A stretch of DNA of 20,856 nt from DAOTXN01 sp034435435 (GCA_034435435.1 DAOTXN010000117.1:1-20856), one strand, 5' to 3'. Positions 12,767 through 20,679 are shown, counted from the stretch's first letter. Numbers and translations: made by a program. Notes: generated from the sequence alone by a model not told the origin.

Positions 12767-12809
12767 TCCATTCTTTATAGTCAGTCAACACCCCAACTCG
12801 TTGCCGCAT

Positions 12810-13019
12810 TTACTGTTCCATCGGCGACGACTGCATGACATTTAACAGCATATCTCCCAGTTCTTCAGCTATCCACTCTAGCCACAGCGCAATCTCTAAA
12901 TTCTCCAGATCGCTGGCTGCAACCACCGCCTGGTTAATATCTTCTATCGCCGATTCAATATAGCTCACCAGTGCAGTTAGATCGTTTGGGAGTTCTATAC
13001 TGGAATCGTTTATTGCCAC
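12810..13019 (-). CDS. Small acidic hypothetical protein (69 aa)
   Basis: Starts at GTG 13019, supported by AAGGAGG 8 nt upstream and by a promoter at 13128-13155. The product is acidic and almost entirely helical (LTALVSYIESAIEDINQAVV; ENLEIALWLEWIAEELGDML), rich in Glu, Asp, Ala and Leu, without cysteines, signal peptide or membrane segment. No family is recognised. The size, acidity and heptad-like hydrophobic spacing would suit a small protein-protein interaction partner or antitoxin-like protein, but no toxin gene lies next to it. A good ribosome site and promoter argue that it is real. Confidence 0.6.
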   Translation of the reverse strand: MAINDSSIELPNDLTALVSYIESAIEDINQAVVAASDLENLEIALWLEWIAEELGDMLLNVMQSSPMEQ

Positions 13020-13127
13020 GTCTCAGGCCTCCTTCCATCCCGCTCGCCCGTCAAAAGTGCGACCGAGACGACACCCCTTTTCAAAAAACCATCACAGTTT
13101 GGGCAAACGATAAACTGGCGCAGTATT

Positions 13128-13155
13128 AGTATACCCATCTCATGAGTTTGTGCAA
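13128..13155 (-). promoter_or_regulatory. Leftward promoter for the 69-aa gene
   Basis: On the minus strand TTGCAC (13155-13150), 16-nt spacer, TATACT (13133-13128). It lies back to back with the rightward GH38 promoter, only 8 nt apart. Confidence 0.5.
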
Positions 13156-13163
13156 CTTTACAA

Positions 13164-13192
13164 TTGCGCAGGACGCGGCTTATCGTTATAAT
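13164..13192 (+). promoter_or_regulatory. Promoter for the GH38 - polX operon
   Basis: TTGCGC (13164-13169), 17-nt spacer, perfect TATAAT (13187-13192), about 118 nt upstream of the mannosidase start. It is divergent from the promoter of the 69-aa gene. Confidence 0.6.
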
Positions 13193-13217
13193 GCTTCAAC
13201 ACTCGGGAGAGCTTCAG

Positions 13218-13304
13218 ATGATCCATTTGACCTATTGGCAGTTAAGCCAGGTGCAGACCCACAACCTGCGCCGTTTTCACCGCCCGACTGCCCAAGAGGA
13301 ATAG
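13218..13304 (+). CDS. Possible 28-aa leader ORF before the GH38 gene
   Basis: ATG 13218 to TAG 13304, preceded by GGGAGAG 6 nt upstream. The product is basic and polar (MIHLTYWQLSQVQTHNLRRF then HRPTAQEE). Its stop is only 6 nt before the GH38 ATG, and the GAGGA ribosome site of the GH38 gene lies within its last codons, so translation of the two would be coupled. It could equally be chance; no family is recognised. Confidence 0.3.
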   Translation: MIHLTYWQLSQVQTHNLRRFHRPTAQEE

Positions 13305-13310
13305 CCCACT

Positions 13311-16223
13311 ATGCCGCTCACCCTACACATCGTCCCGCACACCCATTGGGACCGCGAATGGTACCGGCCGTTTCAGGATTTCCGCCTGCGCCTGGTGCGC
13401 CTGCTGGACCGCCTGCTGGATCTGCTGGGCAGCGACGGCGCCTACCAGCACTTTATGCTAGACGGCCAGACCATCATCCTGGACGATTATCTGGAACTCC
13501 GCCCGGAGCGCGCCGACGAAATCCAGCGCCTGGTGCGTCTGGGACGGCTCGCCATCGGTCCGTGGTACGTGCTACCCGACGAGTTTCTCGTGTCGCCCGA
13601 GTCGCTGGTGCGCAACCTGCTGCTAGGCGACCAGGCTTGCCGCCGCTTCGGGGACAAAATGGCTATCGGCTACGTCCCCGACCCCTTTGGGCATATCGGT
13701 CAACTGCCGCAAATCCTGCGCGGTTTTGGCATCCAAACGGCTGCCTTCCGCCGGGGGCTGGCCGAAGAGCCGGTCGAGCTGCGCTGGGAGTCGCCCGACG
13801 GCAGCCATGTCTTGACCTGCTACCTGCGCGACGGCTACGACAACGCCGCCCGCTTGCCCACTGACCCCGAAGCCTTTGTCGCCGCCGTCCGCGCCGCCCG
13901 CGACAGCCTGGCCCCGCACGCCCGCAGCGATCACCTGCTGCTGCTGGCCGGGACTGACCATCAGGAGGCTCAGCCCGAACTGCCCGCCCTGATCGCGTAT
14001 GCCAACGCCGGGCGCTTGGATGGCGACCGGCTGGTGCACAGCAGCCTCACGGCTTATGTGGAGGCCATGAAAGCCCGATTTTCCCCAAAAACCGGGCGGT
14101 TGGAGATGGTCAGGGGCGAATTGCGCTCGCCGCAGCGCCATCACCTGCTGCCGGGTGTGCTCTCTGCCCGCATGTGGATCAAGCAGCGCAACGCCGCCGT
14201 CGAAACGCTGCTCACCTGCTGGGCCGAGCCGTTCGCGGCCTGGGCCGAGATGTTGGATGTGTCCCCGGACCCCCACATCCACCTCACCGGCCACGAGCCG
14301 CCGGGTCGCGTGCGCGAACCGCGCGCCTTTCTGTGGCGCGCATGGCGGCTGCTGCTCCAGAACCACCCCCACGACTCGATCTGCGGCTGTAGCGTGGATC
14401 AGGTCCATCGCGAGATGGCCCCGCGCTTCGATCAGGCCGAGCAAATCGCCGAGGCCATCGCCGCCCAGAGCCTGCACGCCATCGCCGAGCAGGTGGACAC
14501 CACCAGCATCCTGAGCCTGTCGAAGGATGCTGGCCAGCCGATCATCGTCTTTAACCCTGTTGGCGGCCCGCGCACCGACGTCGTCGCCGCTTACCTGCAC
14601 TTACCCGACGCCATCGAGGTCGTCGATCTCACCGGACAGATTGTGCCGCACCAAATCGGCGGCGACGACTTGCGCAGCCCCGGCCGACAGCTCTTTCACA
14701 TCGAGGTCGCAGCGCACGAGCTGAAAAACTACCTCGGCTTTGTCCAGGGCGGGCGCGTACTGAATCACGTCATTCAGCGGGTGGACGTGCGCCGCGAGGA
14801 CGATTGCGGCTATATCGGGTTGACCGTGAGTGAAAACGGCCAACCCGACCCAGCCCACCTGGCCGTCGCCCACGCCCAGATCGAAGAACTGATCGCTACA
14901 GGAACGATCGCGCGGTTCATCGTCCGCGCCGTCGTGACCGAGCCGCGCGAGCTGGTCTTTGTAGCCCCCGACCTGCCTGCTTACGGCTATGCGACGTTCT
15001 TTGTGCGGCCCACCCGGCCAGGACGACAACCTGCCGGCGCTCGCGGCGGGCCACAGTCCGTCGCAGGCCATGTGCTGGAAAGCGACCTGCTCACCGTTCA
15101 CGTCAACCCCGCCGACGGCGCACTCACGCTCACCGACAAGCGCAGCGGCGCAGTCTACGCCGGGTTGAACCGCTTTGTGGATGGCGGCGACCGGGGCGAC
15201 GAGTACAATTATTGTCGGCCCGAAGAGGACGAAATTATCTCCGAGCCGTTCGCGCCGCCCACCGTCGAGTGGGTCGAAAACGGCCCGGCCCGCCACACGC
15301 TCCAAATCTCGCAGGTTTATCGCCTGCCCAAGTCGCTGCGTCCCGACTGGCGCGGACGCTCGCGCGAACCGGTCGGCCTACCTATTGTCAGCCGGGTCAG
15401 TGTGTATCCGGGCGCGCCCCGCGTGGACATCGAGACCACGGTGGACAACGAGGCATTGGATCACCGCTTGCGCGTCCACTTTCCCACACCGCTCCGCGTG
15501 GACCACGCCCACACCGAGGCCCATTACCACGTCGCCCGCCGGTCGATCCCACAAGTTCCCGCCGGGCGGGACACGGCCGGCTGGGTCGAGCAGCCGGTCC
15601 CTACCGCGCCGCAGCGCGGCTGGGCCGACGTGAGCGACGGGCAGGTGGGGCTAATGGTCGCCAATCGCGGACTACCCGAAGTCGAGTTTATACCCGCAGA
15701 CGATGGGACCACCATCGCCCTGACGCTGCTGCGCTGCGTGGGCTGGCTCTCGCGCGACGACATGCACTGCCGGCAAGGGCACGCCGGTCCCGCGCTGCCC
15801 ACGCCGCAGGCCCAGTGCAGCGGTCGCCACACCTTCTATTACGCGCTCATCCCACACGCAGGCGATTGGCAGGCGGCGCGCGCCCAGGCTGACGCCTTTC
15901 GCGCCCCGCTGCGGGCCGTCGCCACGGGAATACACGCAGGACCGCTGCCGCCGGTCGCCAGTCTGGTGCAAGTCGAACCAGCCTCGTTTGCGCTGACGGC
16001 GATTAAACAGCCCGAAGAAAATACCGGCTTGATCGTGCGCGGCGTGAACCTGAGCGATCACCCGGCCACCGTCTGGCTGCGCCCGTGGCGGCCACTCAGC
16101 CAGCCCGCCCGCGTCAACCTGAAAGAGGATTTAATCGAGCCATTGCTGGCCGACGCGGACGGTGCAGTTTCATTTACGGCGCGCCCGTGGGAAATCGTCA
16201 CCGTGCGCTGGAGAGGATGGTAA
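13311..16223 (+). CDS. Glycoside hydrolase family 38 alpha-mannosidase (mannosylglycerate-hydrolase-like)
   Basis: 970 aa from ATG 13311 (GAGGA ribosome site). The N-terminal GH38 catalytic domain has the zinc-binding HTHWDREWY (His12, Asp14), the nucleophile Asp124 in YVPDPFGHIGQLPQIL and the zinc ligand region NHPHDSICGCS (His354). A central three-helix bundle and a long C-terminal beta-sandwich domain follow (about 410-970), as in bacterial class II alpha-mannosidases and E. coli MngB. No signal peptide, so it is cytoplasmic. Retaining hydrolysis of alpha-mannosides or 2-O-mannosyl-glycerate is expected; sequence alone cannot separate these. At residues about 400-406 the hinge between domains contains SILSLSKDA, encoded by a dispersed repeat (14510-14527). 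Its stop abuts the polX start directly. Confidence 0.92.
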   Translation: MPLTLHIVPHTHWDREWYRPFQDFRLRLVRLLDRLLDLLGSDGAYQHFMLDGQTIILDDYLELRPERADEIQRLVRLGRLAIGPWYVLPDEFLVSPESLVRNLLLGDQACRRFGDKMAIGYVPDPFGHIGQLPQILRGFGIQTAAFRRGLAEEPVELRWESPDGSHVLTCYLRDGYDNAARLPTDPEAFVAAVRAARDSLAPHARSDHLLLLAGTDHQEAQPELPALIAYANAGRLDGDRLVHSSLTAYVEAMKARFSPKTGRLEMVRGELRSPQRHHLLPGVLSARMWIKQRNAAVETLLTCWAEPFAAWAEMLDVSPDPHIHLTGHEPPGRVREPRAFLWRAWRLLLQNHPHDSICGCSVDQVHREMAPRFDQAEQIAEAIAAQSLHAIAEQVDTTSILSLSKDAGQPIIVFNPVGGPRTDVVAAYLHLPDAIEVVDLTGQIVPHQIGGDDLRSPGRQLFHIEVAAHELKNYLGFVQGGRVLNHVIQRVDVRREDDCGYIGLTVSENGQPDPAHLAVAHAQIEELIATGTIARFIVRAVVTEPRELVFVAPDLPAYGYATFFVRPTRPGRQPAGARGGPQSVAGHVLESDLLTVHVNPADGALTLTDKRSGAVYAGLNRFVDGGDRGDEYNYCRPEEDEIISEPFAPPTVEWVENGPARHTLQISQVYRLPKSLRPDWRGRSREPVGLPIVSRVSVYPGAPRVDIETTVDNEALDHRLRVHFPTPLRVDHAHTEAHYHVARRSIPQVPAGRDTAGWVEQPVPTAPQRGWADVSDGQVGLMVANRGLPEVEFIPADDGTTIALTLLRCVGWLSRDDMHCRQGHAGPALPTPQAQCSGRHTFYYALIPHAGDWQAARAQADAFRAPLRAVATGIHAGPLPPVASLVQVEPASFALTAIKQPEENTGLIVRGVNLSDHPATVWLRPWRPLSQPARVNLKEDLIEPLLADADGAVSFTARPWEIVTVRWRGW
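14510..14527. repeat. Dispersed-type repeat CCTGAGCCTGTCGAAGGA inside the GH38 gene
   Basis: This 18-bp wording is one that recurs in many environmental genomes (general knowledge, not checked here). It is read in frame as LSLSKD in an inter-domain linker just before PIIVFNPVGGPRTD, where the family normally has a short linker. Confidence 0.5.
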
Positions 16224-17939
16224 ATGAACAATAAGCAAGTTGCCGATGTTTTCGACGCCATTTCCAAGATGCTCGAAATCAAAGGCGAGAATATCCACCG
16301 CGTGCTTTCGTACCGCCGCGCGGCGGAAAACATCACCGCGCTGGGGCAAGACATCAACGACTTGAGGCGCGCGGGCCAGTTGACCGACATTCCGGGGGTC
16401 GGCGCGACCATCGCCGCCAAAATCGACGAGCTGCTGCGCACCGGCCGGCTAGAGTTCTTTGAGCGGCTATCCGAAGAAGTACCGCCGGGCGTGGTCGAAA
16501 TGCTGGACATCCCCGACGTCGGCCCCAAGACGGCCGCCCGGCTGTGGCAAGAATTGGGTCTGACCCGCATCGAAGAGGTGGAGCGGGCCGCCCGCGCCGG
16601 GCAGATTCGGACGCTCGCTCGGATGAGCGACAAGACCGAAGCCAAAATTCTAGCCGGCATCGAGGCGCTGCGTCGCCGTTCGGGGCGCACACCGCTGGGC
16701 GTGGCATGGCCGCTGGCCGCTGCCATGCTCGACGAGCTGGCCGCGTTGCCCGGCGTGATGGCGGCGTCGGTCGCCGGGAGCCTGCGCCGCATGCGCGACA
16801 CCATCGGCGACGTGGACCTGCTGGTCGCCGCGCCGCCCGACCGCGCCGAGGCGGTGATGGCCCATTTTCGCGGGCTGCCGCCGGTGGCCGAGGTGCTGGC
16901 CAGTGGGGCTACAAAAACGGCTATACGCACCCACGACGGCTTGCAGGTGGATCTGCGCGTGCTCGAGCCGGCCCGCTGGGGCACGGCGCTGCAATACTTT
17001 ACCGGCAGCCAGGCCCACAACATTCGGTTGCGTGAGTTGGCTCGCAAGCAGGGCCTCAGCTTGAGCGAAAACAGCTTTAAGCGCGAGGACGGGGGCGAAA
17101 TTTTGTGCGCCGACGAGACCCAGGTCTACGAAACGCTGGGCTTGCCGTGGATTCCGCCCGAGTTGCGCGAGGACCGGGGCGAGTTCGACGGTTTTCCCGC
17201 CGACCTGGTCACGCTGGACGACGTGCGCGGCGACATGCAGATGCACACCACCTGGTCCGACGGGGCCAACTCGGTGGCCGAGATGGCCGAGGTAGGGCTG
17301 GCGCGAGGGCTAGAATACATTCTCATCACCGACCACAGCCAGAGTTTGGGCGTGGCGGGAGGAATGACCGTTGAGGAGGTGCGCCAGCAACGCGCCGAGA
17401 TCGAGGCCGTGAACGAACAGTTGGGGGACAAATTCCGCGTGTTGGCGGGCGTCGAGGTGGAGATCAAGGCCGACGGCTCGCTGGACTATCCCGACCCGGT
17501 GTTGGCCGGGCTGGACATCGTCATCGCCTCGCTGCATTCTGGTCTGCGCACGGGCCGCGAAAAGACGACTGAGCGCATGCTGGCCGCCATTCGCAACCCA
17601 CACGTGGACATTATCGCCCACCCCACCGGGCGGTTGGTCGGCCAGCGCGAAGGGGCCGATCTGGACATGGAGGCGATTTTCCGCGCCGCAGCCGAGACGG
17701 GCACGGCGCTAGAGATCAACGCCGATTATAACCGGCTGGACCTGAGCGACGTGCATGCCCGGCGAGCGGTCGAGCTGGGGGTCAGGCTGACCATCGGCAC
17801 CGACACACACAATGCCGAGGGCGTGGGTCGGCTGGCCTACGGCGTCGCCACGGCCCGCCGTGGCTGGGTGCGGACGGGGGAGGTGGTGAACACGTGGCCG
17901 TTGGAGCGGGTGTTGGCGTGGGCGCGGCGGGGAGAGTGA
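16224..17939 (+). CDS. polX: DNA polymerase X family protein with PHP domain
   Basis: 571 aa, normal for bacterial PolX. The ATG follows the GH38 TAA without a gap; AGAGGATGG in the end of the mannosidase gene is the likely ribosome site. Domains: N-terminal 8-kDa-like region with helix-hairpin-helix (DIPGVGATIAAKIDELL, 55-71; DIPDVGPKTAARLWQEL, 95-111); polymerase palm with GSLRRMRDTIGDVDLLV (185-201) holding catalytic Asp196 and Asp198, and Asp243 in LQVDLRVLE; C-terminal PHP domain with DMQMHTTWSDG (His341, Asp346), ITDHS (Asp370-His371), GVEVEI (Glu411), His438, IIAHPTG (His466) and GTDTHN (Asp527, His529). The family fills short gaps in base-excision repair, and the PHP domain gives 3'-5' exonuclease or AP-endonuclease activity. 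The first PHP motif has Gln in place of the first His (QMH), which many PolX proteins share. Confidence 0.95.
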   Translation: MNNKQVADVFDAISKMLEIKGENIHRVLSYRRAAENITALGQDINDLRRAGQLTDIPGVGATIAAKIDELLRTGRLEFFERLSEEVPPGVVEMLDIPDVGPKTAARLWQELGLTRIEEVERAARAGQIRTLARMSDKTEAKILAGIEALRRRSGRTPLGVAWPLAAAMLDELAALPGVMAASVAGSLRRMRDTIGDVDLLVAAPPDRAEAVMAHFRGLPPVAEVLASGATKTAIRTHDGLQVDLRVLEPARWGTALQYFTGSQAHNIRLRELARKQGLSLSENSFKREDGGEILCADETQVYETLGLPWIPPELREDRGEFDGFPADLVTLDDVRGDMQMHTTWSDGANSVAEMAEVGLARGLEYILITDHSQSLGVAGGMTVEEVRQQRAEIEAVNEQLGDKFRVLAGVEVEIKADGSLDYPDPVLAGLDIVIASLHSGLRTGREKTTERMLAAIRNPHVDIIAHPTGRLVGQREGADLDMEAIFRAAAETGTALEINADYNRLDLSDVHARRAVELGVRLTIGTDTHNAEGVGRLAYGVATARRGWVRTGEVVNTWPLERVLAWARRGE

Positions 17940-17956
17940 GTGGCGCAAAGTTATTC

Positions 17957-17985
17957 TTGGCACGACTGGCGAGTAATGGTATAAT
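17957..17985 (+). promoter_or_regulatory. Promoter of the HTH gene
   Basis: TTGGCA (17957-17962), 17-nt spacer, perfect TATAAT (17980-17985), followed 42 nt later by the tandem ATGs of the HTH gene. It starts 18 nt after the polX stop. Confidence 0.7.
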
Positions 17986-18027
17986 CTGAGCAAGTTCCAA
18001 TTTCGGAAAAAGACAAACGGACAAGAT

Positions 18028-18321
18028 ATGATGCTAGAAGCACAAACCTCACCAGTTCTCACCCTGGAAGAAGTCGCCGATTATTTGCGCCTGCCCCGCG
18101 AAACGGTGGAGCGCCAGGCGACGCACGGTCGTCTGCCAGGCCGGCGCATCGAGGACACCTGGCGCTTTCTCAGGGCCGCCATAGACGACTGGCTGCGCGG
18201 TCAGGACAATCGCGAGGTGCTGTTGCAGCAGGCCGGCGCGTTGCGCGACGATAACACCTGGCCCGAGCTGTTGGAAAACACCTACGCGCGGCGGGGTCGC
18301 CCTTATGGCCAAGGTCGATGA
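18028..18321 (+). CDS. Excisionase-type helix-turn-helix protein
   Basis: 97 aa. Tandem ATGs at 18028 and 18031; ACGGACAAG upstream is a weak ribosome site. Residues about 10-56 form an HTH_17/MerR-like DNA-binding domain: LTLEEVADYLRLPRETVERQ, then GRLPGRRIEDTWRFLRAAID with the Trp-Arg-Phe wing typical of excisionase-type domains. The C-terminal part (residues about 57-97: REVLLQQAGALRDDNTWPEL, ending YARRGRP) is seen in small HTH proteins that sit in front of toxin-like or defence genes; it could bind a partner. Its last codons overlap a 7-codon frame (ATG 18305 to TAG 18328, MAKVDDE) that might be what is left of a partner gene. DNA binding is confident; the regulated target is unknown. 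Confidence 0.78.
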   Translation: MMLEAQTSPVLTLEEVADYLRLPRETVERQATHGRLPGRRIEDTWRFLRAAIDDWLRGQDNREVLLQQAGALRDDNTWPELLENTYARRGRPYGQGR

Positions 18322-18375
18322 TGAATAGTGATATACATCTTGAACAATGTACAACTCCATGTTCGGAAGCCTTGA

Positions 18376-19608
18376 ATGGAAGACAAGAATCTCGATCCCA
18401 AATTGTGGATTCTAGTAATGCTGATAGTAGCCCTGATAGGTTGTCTCAGCACGATTGTTGGGGCAGCTATTGGAATTCTTCCCGACATAATGAAGCTTTT
18501 GTTCCCGCCACCTCCAGTCACTCAACCAACGTCACCGCCACCAACGTCTTCTGATATCGGCAGATCGACAACACATCCCTCAACTTCTCTTGGATCGCAA
18601 CCAACGGCCATTTCCAAATTAACAACGACCCCATGGCACACACCGCATTTTCCGCATAACCTAATCGGCCTTCCTGCACCGACTGTCGAACGTGTTACTC
18701 TTGAGGGTACATGGACTGTCTTTACCACTGGTTTCAGCGTGAATGATCTGGTATTCCATGACAACTTGCTATGGGCAACCACTTCTGACGGAATTTTAGT
18801 ATGGGATGCAGAACACGGAACCTATACACGAATTACCGTGCCTGGCGATACACACAATGAAGCAGTTGGAGCTATGACGGTCGGATCAGATAATGCCTTT
18901 TGGTTTGCTACTGGGAAAGGTACAAGTCGCTATGACTCTATGAGCCATACCTGGCAGTCCTTTACGTATTGGGAGGGAGGTCCAGCCGATGACAGCGTAA
19001 GCTCAATAATAGTTGGACCGGATAGTGCCCTCTGGTTCGGAACCTGGAATGGTGTGAGCCGTTACGACCCAGTCACTCATATTTGGCGATCCTTCACAAA
19101 AGACGATGGTCTAGTCAACAATCGGGTAAGAGCGATCGCAGTCGGCCTGGATGGTTGTCTCTGGTTCGGTACATTAGGTGGAATAAGCCGTTATGACCTG
19201 AAAAGTGGCACTTGGCATTCCTATACCCGTTTGGACGTTTTGCTTGACGATCAGGTGGAAGCTTTAGCAATCGGACCAGACGGCATACTCTGGGTCGCGT
19301 ACGCGTATGAGAAATTCGGCATTACTCGTTACAATCCGTTGACAGATCGTTGGCAAGACCTATGGCGAATCGGCGGGAAAGATATAAGTGGCATAGAAGC
19401 ACTGACAGTAGGACCAGATGGAAATGTATGGTTGGGAACTTTCTCTCTTATCAGCCTCAAAAGCGACCTCAGGCGCTACAAGCCAGAAACTGATTCGTTA
19501 CAGATCTTCGACATAGAAAGCGTGAGTGCTTTAGAAATTAGTTCGGACGGTGTTGTGTGGATCGGTACCGGCAATGCTGTAATTCGCTTTAAACCAAGCC
19601 AGCCGTGA
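18376..19608 (+). CDS. Membrane-anchored seven-blade propeller (two-component-regulator propeller repeats)
   Basis: 410 aa, ATG 18376 with GGAAG about 7 nt upstream. One N-terminal transmembrane helix (about 11-36) is followed by a Pro/Thr/Ser linker (44-100), then seven repeats of the Reg_prop type ending in (L/F/V)W(F/I/L)(G/A)T...(S/T)RYD. Examples: SSIIVGPDSALWFGTWNGVS, RAIAVGLDGCLWFGTLGGIS, SALEISSDGVVWIGTGNAVI. Such propellers normally form the periplasmic sensor of hybrid histidine kinases, where they bind polysaccharide fragments. Here no kinase, receiver or output domain follows, so it would be an outward-facing binding module only. The gene is clearly lower in GC than polX and GH38 upstream, which suggests a different origin. 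Confidence 0.85.
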   Translation: MEDKNLDPKLWILVMLIVALIGCLSTIVGAAIGILPDIMKLLFPPPPVTQPTSPPPTSSDIGRSTTHPSTSLGSQPTAISKLTTTPWHTPHFPHNLIGLPAPTVERVTLEGTWTVFTTGFSVNDLVFHDNLLWATTSDGILVWDAEHGTYTRITVPGDTHNEAVGAMTVGSDNAFWFATGKGTSRYDSMSHTWQSFTYWEGGPADDSVSSIIVGPDSALWFGTWNGVSRYDPVTHIWRSFTKDDGLVNNRVRAIAVGLDGCLWFGTLGGISRYDLKSGTWHSYTRLDVLLDDQVEALAIGPDGILWVAYAYEKFGITRYNPLTDRWQDLWRIGGKDISGIEALTVGPDGNVWLGTFSLISLKSDLRRYKPETDSLQIFDIESVSALEISSDGVVWIGTGNAVIRFKPSQP

Positions 19609-19661
19609 AGGGAAGCGATGGTGCTGGTAAGGAATGTGGTTAGAGTTAGGAGAAGAATCAA

Positions 19662-20420
19662 GTGGCTCCACTTTCTAAAACTAGGCAAGGTTGGACGAAT
19701 GAGACACTGGCGAACTATCTGCTTCGAAAAGTAGCATTCGTTTCTCACCCATCTACAATATCGGATGATATTGGTGCGGATTTCTTTTGTACTATCTTTG
19801 AAATCGACAGGAGAGACGGCAAAGAGTTCCTCATACCAAAGAATTCTTTTTTGATTCAGGTCAAGAGTAACAAAAAACCACTCTACCTCTCCGTGGATTT
19901 CCTGATAAATTTGGAAATGCCTTTTTTTGTTGGTGTGGTCGATCAAAACGAACTCAAATTGACTCTATACTCAGGGGAATGTATACCCCTTTTCTTCTCA
20001 CACATTGGTCGCCCAAAGGGACCCAAAATCAAAATCCGATTATATGATAACACTGAGGGGCACCAGCCCCCTCAACTGCCATTTTATGAGCACGAAGATG
20101 GAAAGCACACCTTCAAATTCCCCAAGGTCACAGAAATAAAAGCGGATGCCGAACACTCGGAGCTAGAAACCAAGGCCAAGGCCCTTTCCAGACTCTGTAG
20201 CCGAATGTATAGAAATATCGCGGCGAGAGCAAACCATGAGTTTGTTTTCCTAACCGTGCATGGATATGATGATCTCACACTTGCAAATGAAGAACCGCTA
20301 AAAGCCATGTCTTGGATTTTCGCAGGCAAGGACTCAGCCAAAACTTTCCGAGTGAATTTCCTACGCAGGCTTGCGGAAGCATGCAAGAATATGGACTGGA
20401 TTCATGAACACATCCATTGA
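19662..20420 (+). CDS. DUF4365-like putative nuclease-fold protein
   Basis: 252 aa from GTG 19662, with AGGAGA about 9 nt upstream. The N-terminal half resembles DUF4365 proteins, a PD-(D/E)xK nuclease-like fold. It has a helix (LANYLLRKVAFVSHPSTISD), then DDIGADFFCTIFE with Asp40 in the place of the metal-binding Asp, and SFLIQVKSNKKPLYL with Gln66-Val67-Lys68 as the (E/Q)xK element. A segment like FDLxxxxxMPFFVGVVD then YSGECI follows. The C-terminal half (about 150-252) is basic and helical, with no recognised domain. DUF4365 proteins occur near restriction and other defence genes. The role here is unknown, and the family match is by eye. Low GC like the propeller gene. Its stop overlaps a 52-codon ORF. 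Confidence 0.6.
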   Translation: MAPLSKTRQGWTNETLANYLLRKVAFVSHPSTISDDIGADFFCTIFEIDRRDGKEFLIPKNSFLIQVKSNKKPLYLSVDFLINLEMPFFVGVVDQNELKLTLYSGECIPLFFSHIGRPKGPKIKIRLYDNTEGHQPPQLPFYEHEDGKHTFKFPKVTEIKADAEHSELETKAKALSRLCSRMYRNIAARANHEFVFLTVHGYDDLTLANEEPLKAMSWIFAGKDSAKTFRVNFLRRLAEACKNMDWIHEHIH

Positions 20421-20575
20421 AATTCAGTGCGGAACGATTGGAGGCAGAGCTAAAAGTTTACATAGAAACCTACCGGGAATTGGAAATAATATACAACAAA
20501 CAAGGGTACAGAATACCGCCGGAATTGGAATATTATATCAAGACGGCTATTGAGAACATCAACAAACGTCGATAA
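20417..20575 (+). CDS. Possible 52-aa protein overlapping the nuclease-like gene
   Basis: TTG 20417 overlaps the preceding TGA (TTGA), and the frame is open to TAA 20573-20575. A later TTG at 20438 is an alternative start. The product is helical and charged (KFSAERLEAELKVYIETYRE, LEIIYNKQGYRIPPELEYYI, KTAIENINKRR), with a coherent amphipathic pattern and a basic end. That is unlike a random frame. No family is recognised. The overlap and same low GC point to a partner of the DUF4365-like protein, but the weak start codon and lack of a clear ribosome site leave doubt. Confidence 0.45.
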   Translation: MKFSAERLEAELKVYIETYRELEIIYNKQGYRIPPELEYYIKTAIENINKRR

Positions 20576-20651
20576 ACACGCAGACCGGTTCGACGTTGAG
20601 TAACCTAAACCAGTTCCCTGCCTCGAAACTGCCCGCCTCATCCAGCGCCCC

Positions 20652-20679
20652 TTTACGCCCTGCACGGTTAGAGTATAAT
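20652..20679 (+). promoter_or_regulatory. Probable promoter of the last, incomplete gene
   Basis: TTTACG (20652-20657), 16-nt spacer, perfect TATAAT (20674-20679). Transcription from here would give a leader of about 130 nt before the GTG at 20817. An ATG at 20688, almost at the expected transcription start, opens a 23-codon frame to TAA 20759 that could be a leaderless peptide or chance. Confidence 0.5.

Noticed and set aside
16058..17047. 329-codon minus-strand frame over polX
   Set aside because: Ser/Arg-rich and antisense to conserved PolX motifs; no expression signals.
19618..19734. 38-codon frame (ATG 19618) overlapping the start of the nuclease-like gene
   Set aside because: Arg-rich, overlaps the better supported GTG 19662 gene in another frame and shows no family features.
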